Shown here piece after piece: positions 7,985-16,558 of a stretch of DNA of 64,000 bases. The notes beneath the pieces were generated by a model, which worked only from the letters and a program-made list of their open reading frames with translations, had not been told where the DNA came from and ran no database searches. Where the stretch lies: contig NZ_MDJZ01000015.1 in NCBI RefSeq assembly GCF_002151125.1, positions 275,262 through 339,261 of the forward strand, in the 5' to 3' direction. Both the position numbers and the translations under genes were made by a program. The stretch comes from Clavibacter michiganensis. GTDB lineage: Bacteria; Actinomycetota; Actinomycetes; Actinomycetales; Microbacteriaceae. How positions within the stretch are numbered: the stretch's first letter is position 1; every line of letters begins with the position of its first letter.

Positions 7985-10900
7985 TCAGGCGACCTGGGCC
8001 GCGTCGTCCATCCCGTCGGACCCGTCGCCTGCCGCGCCGCCCTGCTTCCGCGCGTCCTGCCAGCGCGCCCACATCTCCTTGAGGTCCCAGGCGTCCTCCG
8101 CCTGGATGGAGACGCCGCGCTCGCCCGTGCGCCGGGTGCGCCCGCGGATGACGAGCAGCAGCGTGCCGAAGAGCATGGGCCCCGCCTTCTGCTGCGCCTC
8201 GTCGAAGAAGGTGGAGTCGGAGCAGCCCGTGCCGTCGTCGAGGCTGATGAAGACCACCCGCTTGCCGCTGCGCATGGGTGGGGTCTGCGTGGCGATCCGG
8301 ATCCCCGCGACCACCACCTCGGAGCCGCTGCGCACCTCGAGCAGCTGGCTCGCCGGGATCACCCCGAGCTCGTCGAGCATCGGCCGGTAGCTCTCCAGCA
8401 CGTGGTCGGTGACCTCCATCTGCAGGATGTCGAGCTCGGCGGCGACCCGGGCGCGGCCGTCGGGGTCGGGCGAGCCGCGCGGGATGAGGTCGCGGTCGTC
8501 GACGAAGAGCGGCAGCTGCCCGGCCGGATCCGCCGGGCGGGCCGTGCGCGCCGTGAGCCGCCGCGCGAACGCCATGACGTCGCCGCGCGACGCGGCCCCG
8601 CGGGCAGCGGCGTCCTCGTCGGACGCGGCGAGCGAGTCGAGCGCGCCCACGGCGGCCAGCCGCTCCAGCAGCGCGCGCGACGGCTGCGCCTTCGCGTAGA
8701 AGTCGGTGATGGAGTCGTACGGCTGGCCCCGCTCGATGCGCTCCAGCTCCGCCTCGCTCATGCCGTGCACGTCCTGCAGCGACAGCCGGATCCCCAGCTC
8801 GCCGATGCGCGTGCGCCCGGTCGTCTCCTCGCCCTCGACGCGCTCCACGCGGTAGACGCCGCGCGACCGGTTCACGTCGAGGGGCAGCACGGGCACGCCC
8901 ATGCGCCGGGCCTCGGTGAGGAGCAGGCGCTTGGGGTACATGCCGGGGTCGTGGGTGAGGATCCCCGCGAGGAACTCCGCCGGGTAGTGCGTCTTCAGCC
9001 ACGCGCTCTGCCAGGTGGGCAGCGCGAACGCGGCGCCGTGCGCCTTGCAGAACCCGAAGGAGCCGAAGCCCTTCAGCGCCTTCCAGATGCGCTCGACGTC
9101 CTGGTCCGTGAAGGGGCGCTCACCCGTGCGCCCGTCCACGTGGGCGGACGTGCGCTCCCGGAACGCGGCCTCGACCACCGTGTCCTGCCGCTCCATGTTG
9201 CGGCGCAGCTCGTCGGCCTCCGCGAGGGAGACCTGCATGCAGTCGGCGAAGATCCGGATGACCTGCTCGTGGTAGATGACGACGCCGAACGTGGGCGCGA
9301 GGAACGGCGCGAAGCGGCGGTGCAGGTAGTCGGGCCGGGTGATGCCGTGCTTCGTGTCGAGGAACGGCGCCACCATGTTGCCCTTCATGGGCCCCGGCCG
9401 GAACAGCGAGATGTCGGCGATGAGGTCCTCGTACACGTCCGGCTGCATCTTGCCGATGAGCTCGCGCTGCCCGGGCGACTCGATCTGGAACATGCCGAGC
9501 GTGTGCGTGGTGCGGATCGCGGCGAACGTCTCCTCGTCGTCGTGCGGGATCTCGTCGAGCTCGATGCGCCCGTCGCGGTGCACGTAGCGCGCATCCACCG
9601 GGACGCCGCCCGCGACCGCCGAGCGCGCGCCGTGGATGCGGTGGATCTCGTCCAGCGCGTACGCCATGGTGCTCTGCATCCGGACGCCCAGGATGTCGAG
9701 CTTGAGCAGCCCCATGTCGTCGATGTCGTCCTTGTCGAACTGGCTCATCGGCAGGCCCATGCCGCTCGGCTGCACGGGGCTGGTGCTGAGCAGGTCGGAG
9801 TCGCCGAGGATCACGCCGCACGGGTGCATGGAGATGTGCCGGGGGAGCCGGTCGAGCCGCTCGGTGAGGTCCACCAGCAGGTCGATGCTCGGGTCGTCGC
9901 GCACGAGGTCGGCGATGGGCTTGAGCTCCGGCTTCGTCTCCAGCACCGCGCGGAACTCGCGCGCGTTGAAGCGCCAGATGTTCTTGGCGATGAAGTCGAT
10001 CTGCTGCTCGTCGAGGTCGAGCGCGAGCCCCGCGTCGCGCGCGGCGCCGCGGGCCCGGTAGGTGTTCTGCATCGACAGCAGCGTGACCCGGTTGCTGCCG
10101 TACTTCTCGAACACCCGGTGGTACACCTCGTGCCGGCGGGCCGACTCCACGTCGATGTCGATGTCGGGCAGCGTCGAGCGCACCTTGCCGAGGAAGCGCT
10201 CGAAGAGCAGGTCGTGCTCGAGCGGGTCGACGTTCGAGATGCGCAGCAGGTAGTTGACGAGGCTGCCCGCCCCGGATCCGCGCGCCTGGTTGCGCACGCC
10301 CATGTCGCGCATGAGGGAGCACACGTCGGCCACGGTGAGGAAATAGGTGGCGAAGCCGAAGCCCGTGATGGTCTGCAGCTCCGTGCGCATGCGCGCGAGC
10401 ACGCGCTGGCGCATGGCCTCGTCGACGTGGCCGAACCGCTCGGTGACGCCCGCCTCGGCCTTCCGCCAGAGCGCCTCGTCCGGGTCGCCCGTGATGCCGA
10501 TGACCTCCTTCTCCGGCAGCTTCGGCTTCCGCCAGGCGAGGTCGGCGTCGGGATCCAGCCGGCAGCGGTCGGCGAGCTCCTCGGTGGCGCGCAGCAGCGC
10601 CTCGCCCGCGCGCCGGTCGAGCGAGGACGCGCCCGCGATCTCGCGCGCGATGTCCTGCATCTCGGCCGGGGTCTTGAGCCACGCCTGGCCGTTGGGCTGC
10701 GGGCGGAACGACCCGAGCGGCCGGAGCGTGCCCGCGGCGTCGAGCACGTCGCCCGTGAGCGCGTCGTCGGGCTCGAGGTAGCGGACGGCGTTGGTGAGCA
10801 CCGCCGGGACGCGGTGGGCCTCGGCGAGCTCGAGCATGCGGGCGGCGTGGCGGAGGCTGGCGGACTCGCCGGGCTCGGTGAAGTGGCAGACCACCTCGAC

Positions 10901-11416
10901 GACGATCGCGCCGGGCAGGAGGCGCGCCCACTCGGCCAGGTGGCGGGACGCGAGCGCGTGGTCGCCCGCGGCGACGGCGCGGCCCACGTCCGAGTCGGGC
11001 CCGAGCATGACCGTGCCGACCGGCCCGTCCTCGCCGAGGAGGAACGCGGGCGGCCGGGTGCGCGCGATGCCCGCCTGCGCGCTCCGGGCGGTGCTCCTGG
11101 CCGTGCCCCGCCCGTGGCTCGCGCTGATGAGCCGGCTGAGCGCCGCCCAGCCCTGGCCGCGCGTGCCGCCGTGCGCGAGCACCGTGATCCGGCCCGGGTG
11201 CTCGCCGGTGAGGCCGAGCTCCGCGCCGACGACGGGGGAGACCCCCTGGGCGATGGATCGGCGGATGTGGCGGACGGCGCCGTAGAGCCCGTCGCGGTCG
11301 GTGATGGCCGCGGCCGACGCGCCCTCGGCGGCGACCTGGTCGACGAGCGCCTCGGGCGCCGTGGTGCCGAAGTGGGCGGAGAACGCGGACGCGACGTGCA
11401 GGTGGGTGAAGCTCAC
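7985..11416 (-). CDS. dnaE2: Error-prone DNA polymerase DnaE2 (ImuC)
   Basis: C-family polymerase of 1143 aa used for damage-induced translesion synthesis. An N-terminal PHP domain starts SFTHLHVASAFSAHFG; the palm carries two of the catalytic aspartates in PDIDIDVES at about residues 420-428; a helix-hairpin-helix region and an OB-fold ending RSGKRVVFISLDDGTG follow. The V after PDIDID and the shortened C-terminus without a tau-binding tail favour DnaE2 over replicative DnaE1. The GTG start at 11416 has a perfect AGGAGGT ribosome binding site; the much longer open frame upstream runs antisense to zwf and is not coding. A perfect LexA box lies about 47 bp upstream. In other Actinobacteria it works with ImuA' and ImuB, neither of which is adjacent here. 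Confidence 0.9.
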   Translation of the reverse strand: MSFTHLHVASAFSAHFGTTAPEALVDQVAAEGASAAAITDRDGLYGAVRHIRRSIAQGVSPVVGAELGLTGEHPGRITVLAHGGTRGQGWAALSRLISASHGRGTARSTARSAQAGIARTRPPAFLLGEDGPVGTVMLGPDSDVGRAVAAGDHALASRHLAEWARLLPGAIVVEVVCHFTEPGESASLRHAARMLELAEAHRVPAVLTNAVRYLEPDDALTGDVLDAAGTLRPLGSFRPQPNGQAWLKTPAEMQDIAREIAGASSLDRRAGEALLRATEELADRCRLDPDADLAWRKPKLPEKEVIGITGDPDEALWRKAEAGVTERFGHVDEAMRQRVLARMRTELQTITGFGFATYFLTVADVCSLMRDMGVRNQARGSGAGSLVNYLLRISNVDPLEHDLLFERFLGKVRSTLPDIDIDVESARRHEVYHRVFEKYGSNRVTLLSMQNTYRARGAARDAGLALDLDEQQIDFIAKNIWRFNAREFRAVLETKPELKPIADLVRDDPSIDLLVDLTERLDRLPRHISMHPCGVILGDSDLLSTSPVQPSGMGLPMSQFDKDDIDDMGLLKLDILGVRMQSTMAYALDEIHRIHGARSAVAGGVPVDARYVHRDGRIELDEIPHDDEETFAAIRTTHTLGMFQIESPGQRELIGKMQPDVYEDLIADISLFRPGPMKGNMVAPFLDTKHGITRPDYLHRRFAPFLAPTFGVVIYHEQVIRIFADCMQVSLAEADELRRNMERQDTVVEAAFRERTSAHVDGRTGERPFTDQDVERIWKALKGFGSFGFCKAHGAAFALPTWQSAWLKTHYPAEFLAGILTHDPGMYPKRLLLTEARRMGVPVLPLDVNRSRGVYRVERVEGEETTGRTRIGELGIRLSLQDVHGMSEAELERIERGQPYDSITDFYAKAQPSRALLERLAAVGALDSLAASDEDAAARGAASRGDVMAFARRLTARTARPADPAGQLPLFVDDRDLIPRGSPDPDGRARVAAELDILQMEVTDHVLESYRPMLDELGVIPASQLLEVRSGSEVVVAGIRIATQTPPMRSGKRVVFISLDDGTGCSDSTFFDEAQQKAGPMLFGTLLLVIRGRTRRTGERGVSIQAEDAWDLKEMWARWQDARKQGGAAGDGSDGMDDAAQVA

Positions 11417-11462
11417 GCGCACCTCCTGGGCTGTCGCCTCGCGTCCTCCACGGGCGCGTCGT

Positions 11463-11491
11463 TCGAACGGATGTTCGACTCGCCCAGTGTA
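11463..11491 (-). promoter_or_regulatory. LexA (SOS) box and -10 of dnaE2
   Basis: On the minus strand, -10 TACACT (11486-11491) is followed by the perfect palindrome TCGAACATCCGTTCGA (11463-11478), covering about +1 to +16. This matches the actinobacterial/Bacillus SOS consensus CGAAC-N4-GTTCG. LexA bound here should block dnaE2 transcription until DNA damage. Confidence 0.9.
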
Positions 11492-11518
11492 GGTCGGCTG
11501 CCCGATGGTCGCGACCCG

Positions 11519-11524
11519 TAGTCT
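11519..11524 (+). promoter_or_regulatory. -10 hexamer TAGTCT of zwf, predicted leaderless start
   Basis: TAGTCT lies 6 nt before the ATG at 11531. The promoter lies back to back with the SOS promoter of dnaE2, 28 bp from its -10. Confidence 0.5.
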
Positions 11525-11530
11525 CGGAGG

Positions 11531-12898
11531 ATGACCAGCGAACCCTCCACCCTCGTCATCCTCGGCGCCAGCGGCGACCTCACGGAACGCCTCCTCCTGC
11601 CGGGTCTCGGCAGCCTCGTGGCGAGCGATCGGGGGCGCAGGATCCAGCTCATCGGCACCGGCCGGAGCGAACGCGGGGCGGACGAGTGGCGGAAGACCGT
11701 GAAGACGGCCTTCGACTCGGTGGACGCGAAGGGACGTCGCGCCGCGGGCATCGTCTCGTCCACGAAGTACATCCAGGCGGACCCGACGAACCTCGACGAC
11801 CTGAAGCGCATCCTCGACGCGTGCGAGGGCGCGCCCGCCCTCTACTTCGCGCTGCCGCCGGCCATCTCCATCCAGGTGTGCGAGCGGCTGGCGGAGCTCG
11901 AGCTGCCGGAGGGCACCACGCTCGCGCTCGAGAAGCCCTTCGGGTCGAACAGCCGGAGCGCGGCGCAGCTCAACCGCCAGCTGCAGAAGCTCGTGCCGGA
12001 GGACCGCATCCACCGCACCGACCACTTCCTCGGCCTCTCCACGGTGCTCAACCTGGTGTCGCTGCGCTTCGCCAACCGCTTCTTCGAGTCGGTGTGGAGC
12101 GCGAAGGACATCGAGAAGGTCGAGATCCTCTACGACGAGACGCTCGCGCTCGAGGGCCGCGCCGCCTACTACGACAAGTCGGGCGCGCTCGTCGACATGA
12201 TCCAGAGCCACCTGCTGCAGGTGCTCGCGGTCTTCGCGATGGAGCCGCCCGCGAGCATCGACCCGGACGACCTGCGCTCGAACATCGCCGCGGTCCTCCG
12301 CGCCACCGAGGTGTGGGACAACGATCCCCTCGTGCACAGCCGCCGCGCCCGGTACACCGCCGGCACCGTCGAGGGCACGCGCATCCCCGCCTACGCGAAG
12401 GAGGAGGGGGTGGATCCGGAGAACCAGACCGAGACCCTCGCCGAGGTCACCTTCGGCGTCGCCAACGCACGCTGGGCGGGCGTGCCGTTCCGGCTGCGCT
12501 CGGGCAAGGCCCTCAAGGAGGCGTCCAAGCGCATCATCGTCACCTTCAAGCCCGTGGCGCACCTGCCGCGAGGGCTCCACGGCTCGGCGCGGCCGGACCG
12601 GCTCGTCATCGACCTCAAGCCCGACGGCATCTCGCTGGAGGTCACGATGGACGGCACGGGCGAGCCCTTCACGCTCACGCAGTCCACGTTCCGCGCGGAG
12701 TTCGCCGAGCCCGAGCTCACGCCGTACGGCGAGGTGCTCGACGGGATCCTCGCGGGCGACCCGCGCCTGTCGGTCCGCGGCGACGTGGCCGAGCGGTGCT
12801 GGCGCATCGTCGCGCCCGTCATGCGCGCCTGGAAGGGCGACCGCGTGCCGATGGCCGAGTACCGCGCGGGATCCATCGGGCCGACCGCCTGGCGCTGA
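11531..12898 (+). CDS. zwf: Glucose-6-phosphate dehydrogenase-like protein
   Basis: Two-domain G6PDH-family protein of 455 aa. The N-terminal nucleotide-binding loop is VILGASGDLTERLLLPGL (residues 8-25), in place of the common GASGDLA+RK pattern. The substrate motif reads RTDHFLGLS where the canonical enzyme has RIDHYLGKE, so the phosphate-binding lysine is a leucine; the catalytic-base histidine is kept in MIQSHLLQ near residue 224. It is about 40 residues shorter than the usual actinobacterial Zwf and lacks opcA, tal or gnd neighbours. It may be a divergent paralogue with altered substrate preference rather than the main pentose-phosphate enzyme. The assignment to the family is firm, the activity is not. 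Confidence 0.8.
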   Translation: MTSEPSTLVILGASGDLTERLLLPGLGSLVASDRGRRIQLIGTGRSERGADEWRKTVKTAFDSVDAKGRRAAGIVSSTKYIQADPTNLDDLKRILDACEGAPALYFALPPAISIQVCERLAELELPEGTTLALEKPFGSNSRSAAQLNRQLQKLVPEDRIHRTDHFLGLSTVLNLVSLRFANRFFESVWSAKDIEKVEILYDETLALEGRAAYYDKSGALVDMIQSHLLQVLAVFAMEPPASIDPDDLRSNIAAVLRATEVWDNDPLVHSRRARYTAGTVEGTRIPAYAKEEGVDPENQTETLAEVTFGVANARWAGVPFRLRSGKALKEASKRIIVTFKPVAHLPRGLHGSARPDRLVIDLKPDGISLEVTMDGTGEPFTLTQSTFRAEFAEPELTPYGEVLDGILAGDPRLSVRGDVAERCWRIVAPVMRAWKGDRVPMAEYRAGSIGPTAWR

Positions 12899-12974
12899 CC
12901 GGCTCGCGCCGCCCTCCCGCATGACGGTTCGCTGGACGTCGTCGCCGTCCGGCGGCGGAGTGCCGCCCGCGTCC

Positions 12975-12980
12975 TAGCGT
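12975..12980 (+). promoter_or_regulatory. -10 hexamer TAGCGT, predicted leaderless start
   Basis: TAGCGT precedes the ATG at 12987 by 6 nt. Confidence 0.5.
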
Positions 12981-12986
12981 GAGGGC

Positions 12987-13736
12987 ATGCCCGTGACCCT
13001 CGCCGAGATCCCGCTGCCCGCCGCCGGTCCCGGGGCGTCGCCCGGCCTGCACGGCGTGCTCGCGGTGCCCGACGGCGAGGGGCCGTGGCCCGCGGTGGTC
13101 GTGGTGCACGAGGCCTTCGGCGTCACGGACGTCATGCGCCGCCAGGCGGAGCGCCTCGCCGAGGCCGGCTTCCTCGCGCTCATGCCGGATCTCTTCTCCG
13201 CCGGCGGCGCGCGCCGGTGCCTGGTCGCCACGTTCCGCACGCTGGCCGCGGGCGAGGGCCGCGCCTTCGTCGACGTCGAGTCCGCACGCCGCCTGCTCCT
13301 CGCCCGCGCCGACTGCACGGGCCGCGTCGGCGTCATCGGCTTCTGCATGGGCGGCGGGTTCGCCCTCGCGGCGGCCTCCCGCGGCTTCGACGCGTCGAGC
13401 GTCAACTACGGCATGCTCCCCGAGGACCTCGACGGCGTGCTCGACGGCGCGTGCCCGATCGTCGCGAGCTACGGCGGGCGCGACCGGCAGCTCGCGGGAT
13501 CCGCCGACCGCCTCGAGGCCGCCCTCGCGGAGCACGGCATCGCGCACGACGTGCGCGAGTACGCGGCGGCCGGGCACGCCTTCCTCAACGACGCCGAGTC
13601 CGGGCCGCGGCCGCTCCGCCCGGTGATGCGCGCCGCGGGCATGGGACCCGAGCCCGCCTCGGCCGCGGACGCCTGGCGTCGCATCGACGCCTTCCTCGAC
13701 GCCCACCTGCGCGGCGAGCAGCGCACGGGCGCCTAG
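12987..13736 (+). CDS. Dienelactone hydrolase family protein
   Basis: Protein of 249 aa with the dienelactone hydrolase version of the alpha/beta fold: VVVVHEAFGV near residue 36, cysteine nucleophile in GFCMGGG (C120), acid in SYGGRDRQL near residue 168 and histidine in AAGHAFLND near residue 196. The Cys-Asp-His triad is the mark of this family, whose type member opens dienelactones in chloroaromatic degradation. No catabolic genes are nearby, so a housekeeping carboxylic-ester or lactone hydrolase role is as likely. The start has TAGCGT 6 nt upstream and no ribosome binding site. Confidence 0.88.
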   Translation: MPVTLAEIPLPAAGPGASPGLHGVLAVPDGEGPWPAVVVVHEAFGVTDVMRRQAERLAEAGFLALMPDLFSAGGARRCLVATFRTLAAGEGRAFVDVESARRLLLARADCTGRVGVIGFCMGGGFALAAASRGFDASSVNYGMLPEDLDGVLDGACPIVASYGGRDRQLAGSADRLEAALAEHGIAHDVREYAAAGHAFLNDAESGPRPLRPVMRAAGMGPEPASAADAWRRIDAFLDAHLRGEQRTGA

Positions 13737-13844
13737 CGCATCGGGGCCGCGCGCCGAGGGGACTCTCCACCGCCCTCGGCTACCCTGTGGAGGATCCGGG
13801 TGCCCGCGCCCGGCACTCCCCGCCCGGCGACGAGAGATCCACCC

Positions 13845-15104
13845 ATGCAGCACGCCCCCCAGAGGACCCGCGCCGACCGGGCCCGCGTCCGCGGCATCGC
13901 CCGCCACGGCCGGCTCCGCACCCCGAGCGCCGGACGCACCGTGATGAAGGGCATCGGCATGACCGTGGCGGTCGCCCTCGTGAGCACGCTCTCGGTCGTG
14001 GGCATCGCCGCCTGGGACCTCTCCCGCACCGTCGCCGACAACACGGTCGACATCTCCGGCGGCCAGACCATGCCGCCTTCCCTCGGCGGCATCGACGGCG
14101 GCGCCAACATCCTCATCGTCGGCAGCGACAGCCGCGAGGGCCAGGGCGACGGGTACGGCGCCGCGGAGGACGTGGGCACGGCCACCCTGAACGACGTCAC
14201 GATGCTGCTCCACATCAGCGAGGACAGCAGCCGGGCGACGGTCATCTCCTTCCCGCGCGACATGCTCGTGCCGATCCCGGAGTGCGAGGGTCCCGACGGC
14301 ACGGAGTACGCCGCGAGCTCGCGCGCGCAGCTCAACGAGTCGCTGTCCCGCGGCGGCTTCGAGTGCACCGTCCGGATGGTCGAGGGCCTCACCGGGCTCG
14401 ACATCCCGTACGGCGGCGTCGTGCAGTTCAACGGCGTGGTCGAGATGTCCAACGCCGTCGGCGGCGTCGAGGTGTGCGTGGCCAACGGCATCTACGACCC
14501 CAAGACCGACCTGTCGCTGGATCCCGGCCTGCACTCCCTCCAGGGCAAGGACGCCGTCCAGTTCCTCCGCACCCGCTACGGCGTCGGCGACGGCAGCGAC
14601 ATCTCGCGCATCGGCAACCAGCAGGTGTTCCTGAGCGCGCTCGTGCGCACCATCAAGAGCACGGACACGCTGACCAACCCGGCCAAGCTCTACGGGATCG
14701 CGCGCGCCGTGGTCGACAACATGCAGCTGTCCACCTCGCTCGCCGACCTCGACACGCTCGTCTCGGTGGCGCTCACCTTCAAGGACATCCCGCTCGACGA
14801 CGTCGTGTTCCTGCAGTACCCGGGCGCGGTGCTCGCCAACGGGCGCGTCCAGCCGGACGAGGCCGCGGCCGCGCAGCTGGTGGGCCTGCTCGCCTCCGAC
14901 GCGGACTTCTCGCTCGGCCAGGCGGCGCCGAGCGACGAGTCCGGCAGCATCCCGGAGGAGGGCGCCACCACGCCGCCCGCCGAGGAGACCCCGGCCGACG
15001 GGGCGACGCCGACGACGCCGCCCACCCCGACGGCCGAGACGCTCGACCCGAGCATCACCGGCCAGACCGCGGCGCAGAACACCTGCTCCAACGGCCAGGG
15101 CTGA
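13845..15104 (+). CDS. LytR-CpsA-Psr (LCP) family cell-wall polymer ligase
   Basis: Membrane-anchored protein of 419 aa. A basic cytosolic N-terminus (about 40 residues) is followed by one membrane helix (GMTVAVALVSTLSVVGIAAW), then the extracytoplasmic LCP domain with NILIVGSDSREGQGD near residue 87, the arginine-bearing SFPRDMLVPIP near residue 135, and LRTRYGVGDGSDISRIGNQQ near residue 240. The last 80 residues are a Pro/Thr/Glu/Ala-rich tail, ending with a Cys (TCSNGQG). The family transfers polyprenyl-pyrophosphate-linked glycopolymers to peptidoglycan. The ATG at 13845 was chosen over an in-frame upstream start at 13800, because the extra 15 residues are proline-rich and follow no ribosome binding site. 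Single gene, no operon. Confidence 0.9.
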   Translation: MQHAPQRTRADRARVRGIARHGRLRTPSAGRTVMKGIGMTVAVALVSTLSVVGIAAWDLSRTVADNTVDISGGQTMPPSLGGIDGGANILIVGSDSREGQGDGYGAAEDVGTATLNDVTMLLHISEDSSRATVISFPRDMLVPIPECEGPDGTEYAASSRAQLNESLSRGGFECTVRMVEGLTGLDIPYGGVVQFNGVVEMSNAVGGVEVCVANGIYDPKTDLSLDPGLHSLQGKDAVQFLRTRYGVGDGSDISRIGNQQVFLSALVRTIKSTDTLTNPAKLYGIARAVVDNMQLSTSLADLDTLVSVALTFKDIPLDDVVFLQYPGAVLANGRVQPDEAAAAQLVGLLASDADFSLGQAAPSDESGSIPEEGATTPPAEETPADGATPTTPPTPTAETLDPSITGQTAAQNTCSNGQG

Positions 15105-15133
15105 CCCGACGAGCGGCGCAGGAGGGCGGCGCG

Positions 15134-15832
15134 TCAGCGGTCGGCGGGCGCCTCGACGATCCGCGGATCCGGGAACGCCGTCTCCACCGCGGGCGCGCCG
15201 GTGCCGCGGGCGCGCATCCACACGAAGAAGCCCGTGAGCGTGAAGGCGCCGTAGAAGACGTACATGAAGGCGGACGCGTAGTAGCCGGCGCTCACGAGCA
15301 GCGGCACGCCGACGAGGTCGACGGCCACCCAGACCAGCCAGAACTCGACCCAGCCCTTCGCCATGCCGTAGGTGGCGAGGAGCGAGCCGACGAAGATCCA
15401 GGCGTCGGCCCACACGGGCTCGTAGGAGCCGAGCGCGCGGAAGACGGGCGTGAGGATCGCGGTGCCGGCGACGAGCGCGACCACGAGCAGGACCCGCTCG
15501 CGCCCCGATGCCCACTGCGGCACCACGGGCGCGCCGCCGTGCCCGGCCTGCCGCCAGCGCCGCCAGCCGTAGACCGACACGGCGATGAACATGACCTGGC
15601 GGCCGGCCTGGCCGAGCAGGTTGACGGGGTTCGGCGTGCCGAAGACCGCGCCGAGGAAGACGGTGAACAGGAGCACGTTGCCGACGATGCCGACCGGCCA
15701 CGCCCAGACCTTCCGGCGCATGCCGCCGAGCGCGCTGGCGAGGCCGAAGAGGTTGCCGACGATCTCGCGCCAGAGGACCGTCTGGTCGCCGATGCGGAGC
15801 TGCGCGTCGAACAGCCACTCGAGTGCCGCCAT
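15134..15832 (-). CDS. pnuC: Nicotinamide riboside/mononucleotide transporter PnuC
   Basis: Membrane protein of 232 aa with about seven hydrophobic helices. PnuC hallmarks are present: VWAWPVGIVGNVL near residue 40, YGWRRW near residue 87 and the WVAVDLVGVPLL helix near residue 168. PnuC proteins take up nicotinamide riboside by facilitated diffusion for NAD salvage; a C-terminal nadR or ribosyl-kinase fusion is absent. The gene ends 30 bp from the LCP gene stop (convergent) and starts 149 bp after the DUF6504 gene on the same strand. No NAD-II or other known riboswitch pattern was recognised in that leader. Confidence 0.9.
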   Translation of the reverse strand: MAALEWLFDAQLRIGDQTVLWREIVGNLFGLASALGGMRRKVWAWPVGIVGNVLLFTVFLGAVFGTPNPVNLLGQAGRQVMFIAVSVYGWRRWRQAGHGGAPVVPQWASGRERVLLVVALVAGTAILTPVFRALGSYEPVWADAWIFVGSLLATYGMAKGWVEFWLVWVAVDLVGVPLLVSAGYYASAFMYVFYGAFTLTGFFVWMRARGTGAPAVETAFPDPRIVEAPADR

Positions 15833-15940
15833 GCGGGATCCCTCCGTGCGCCGCGGTCCGGGTGACCTGCGTGCGGGGCGCCGTGCGCGGCGCCGATGGG
15901 GTGAAGGCGCGGACGGTCCCGGCTATTCCCCGGGCCCGCG

Positions 15941-15976
15941 CGGCACCGGGCGACGAGGCGGCACCGGGCGACGAGG
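15941..15976. repeat. 18-bp tandem duplication
   Basis: The unit CGGCACCGGGCGACGAGG occurs twice without spacer, in the short gap between the DUF6504 gene stop and pnuC. The rest of this gap holds no recognised element. Confidence 0.8.
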
Positions 15977-15981
15977 CCGCC

Positions 15982-16308
15982 TCACGCGAACAGGCGCACG
16001 TCGAGCTCCTCGTCCGACGCGGTGACGAGCGACCAGCGGCCGCGCGCGTCGACGCTCAGGTCGAACGAGCCGTCGACCCGGCGCGCGCCCGTCGTGAGCG
16101 GCACGGCCTCGACGCGCCACATGCGCAGCTCCAGCAGGTGGGCGCTCGCGCCGCGGGGCGCACGGCCCGTGCGCTGCCACCAGTCGACCCGGGCGATCCA
16201 CCGCTCGGGCGAGCTGACGACGCCGTAGACCACGCCCCGCCAGGTGAACCGCAGCGGCGAGCCGTCTCCCGAGAGCTCGACCTCCACGTCCTCGTCGATC
16301 CGCATCAT
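15982..16308 (-). CDS. DUF6504 family protein, SOS-controlled
   Basis: Small protein of 108 aa beginning [14 protein letters not shown], with [10 protein letters not shown] and WWQRTG segments and a C-terminal [18 protein letters not shown] strand. This matches the DUF6504 family, which in many Actinobacteria is encoded beside the translesion genes imuA'/imuB/dnaE2. Here it stands alone but has its own LexA box, identical in 16 bp to that of dnaE2, about 40 bp upstream. The ATG at 16308 (or the next codon) is chosen because GGGAGGAG lies just upstream; longer frames would run through the operator. Function unknown; a role in SOS mutagenesis is inferred from regulation and family context. Confidence 0.8.
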   Translation of the reverse strand: MMRIDEDVEVELSGDGSPLRFTWRGVVYGVVSSPERWIARVDWWQRTGRAPRGASAHLLELRMWRVEAVPLTTGARRVDGSFDLSVDARGRWSLVTASDEELDVRLFA

Positions 16309-16346
16309 GCCGCTCCTCCCGTCGTCGCGCCGGCCGCGCATCGTGG

Positions 16347-16381
16347 TTCGAACGGATGTTCGAACGTCTGATCCGAGTGTA
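16347..16381 (-). promoter_or_regulatory. LexA (SOS) box and -10 of the DUF6504 gene
   Basis: On the minus strand, -10 TACACT (16376-16381) is followed by TCGAACATCCGTTCGA (16348-16363), and the palindrome extends by one more base pair on each side. The layout matches the dnaE2 promoter at 11463-11491. Confidence 0.9.
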
Positions 16382-16558
16382 GGAACGCGCGCCGACATCC
16401 ACGAGGGGAGCGGGCGGATCCGCCTCACCCTCGACCGGAGCCTGAGGGTCCGGACCGGATCGCGCGCATCGGGCATGGATCCGCCGTCCCCCGCGTTGGC
16501 CCCGGTGTCCCGAGGGCGGCAGACGCCCCCTCGTCATCGACACCCGAGGAGGGTCCAC

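Noticed and set aside
7169..11521. A 1450-codon open frame on the plus strand across dnaE2
   Set aside because: It is the antisense shadow of a well-supported polymerase gene; the translation is low-complexity His/Arg/Val/Leu with no domain. High GC makes stop codons rare in such frames.
12819..15818. A 999-codon minus-strand frame across the dienelactone hydrolase and LCP genes
   Set aside because: It covers three clear genes and has no recognisable domain.
15833..15981. Riboswitch upstream of pnuC
   Set aside because: The 149-bp spacer contains a tandem duplication and GC-rich sequence; I could not match any known NAD- or thiamine-type aptamer.
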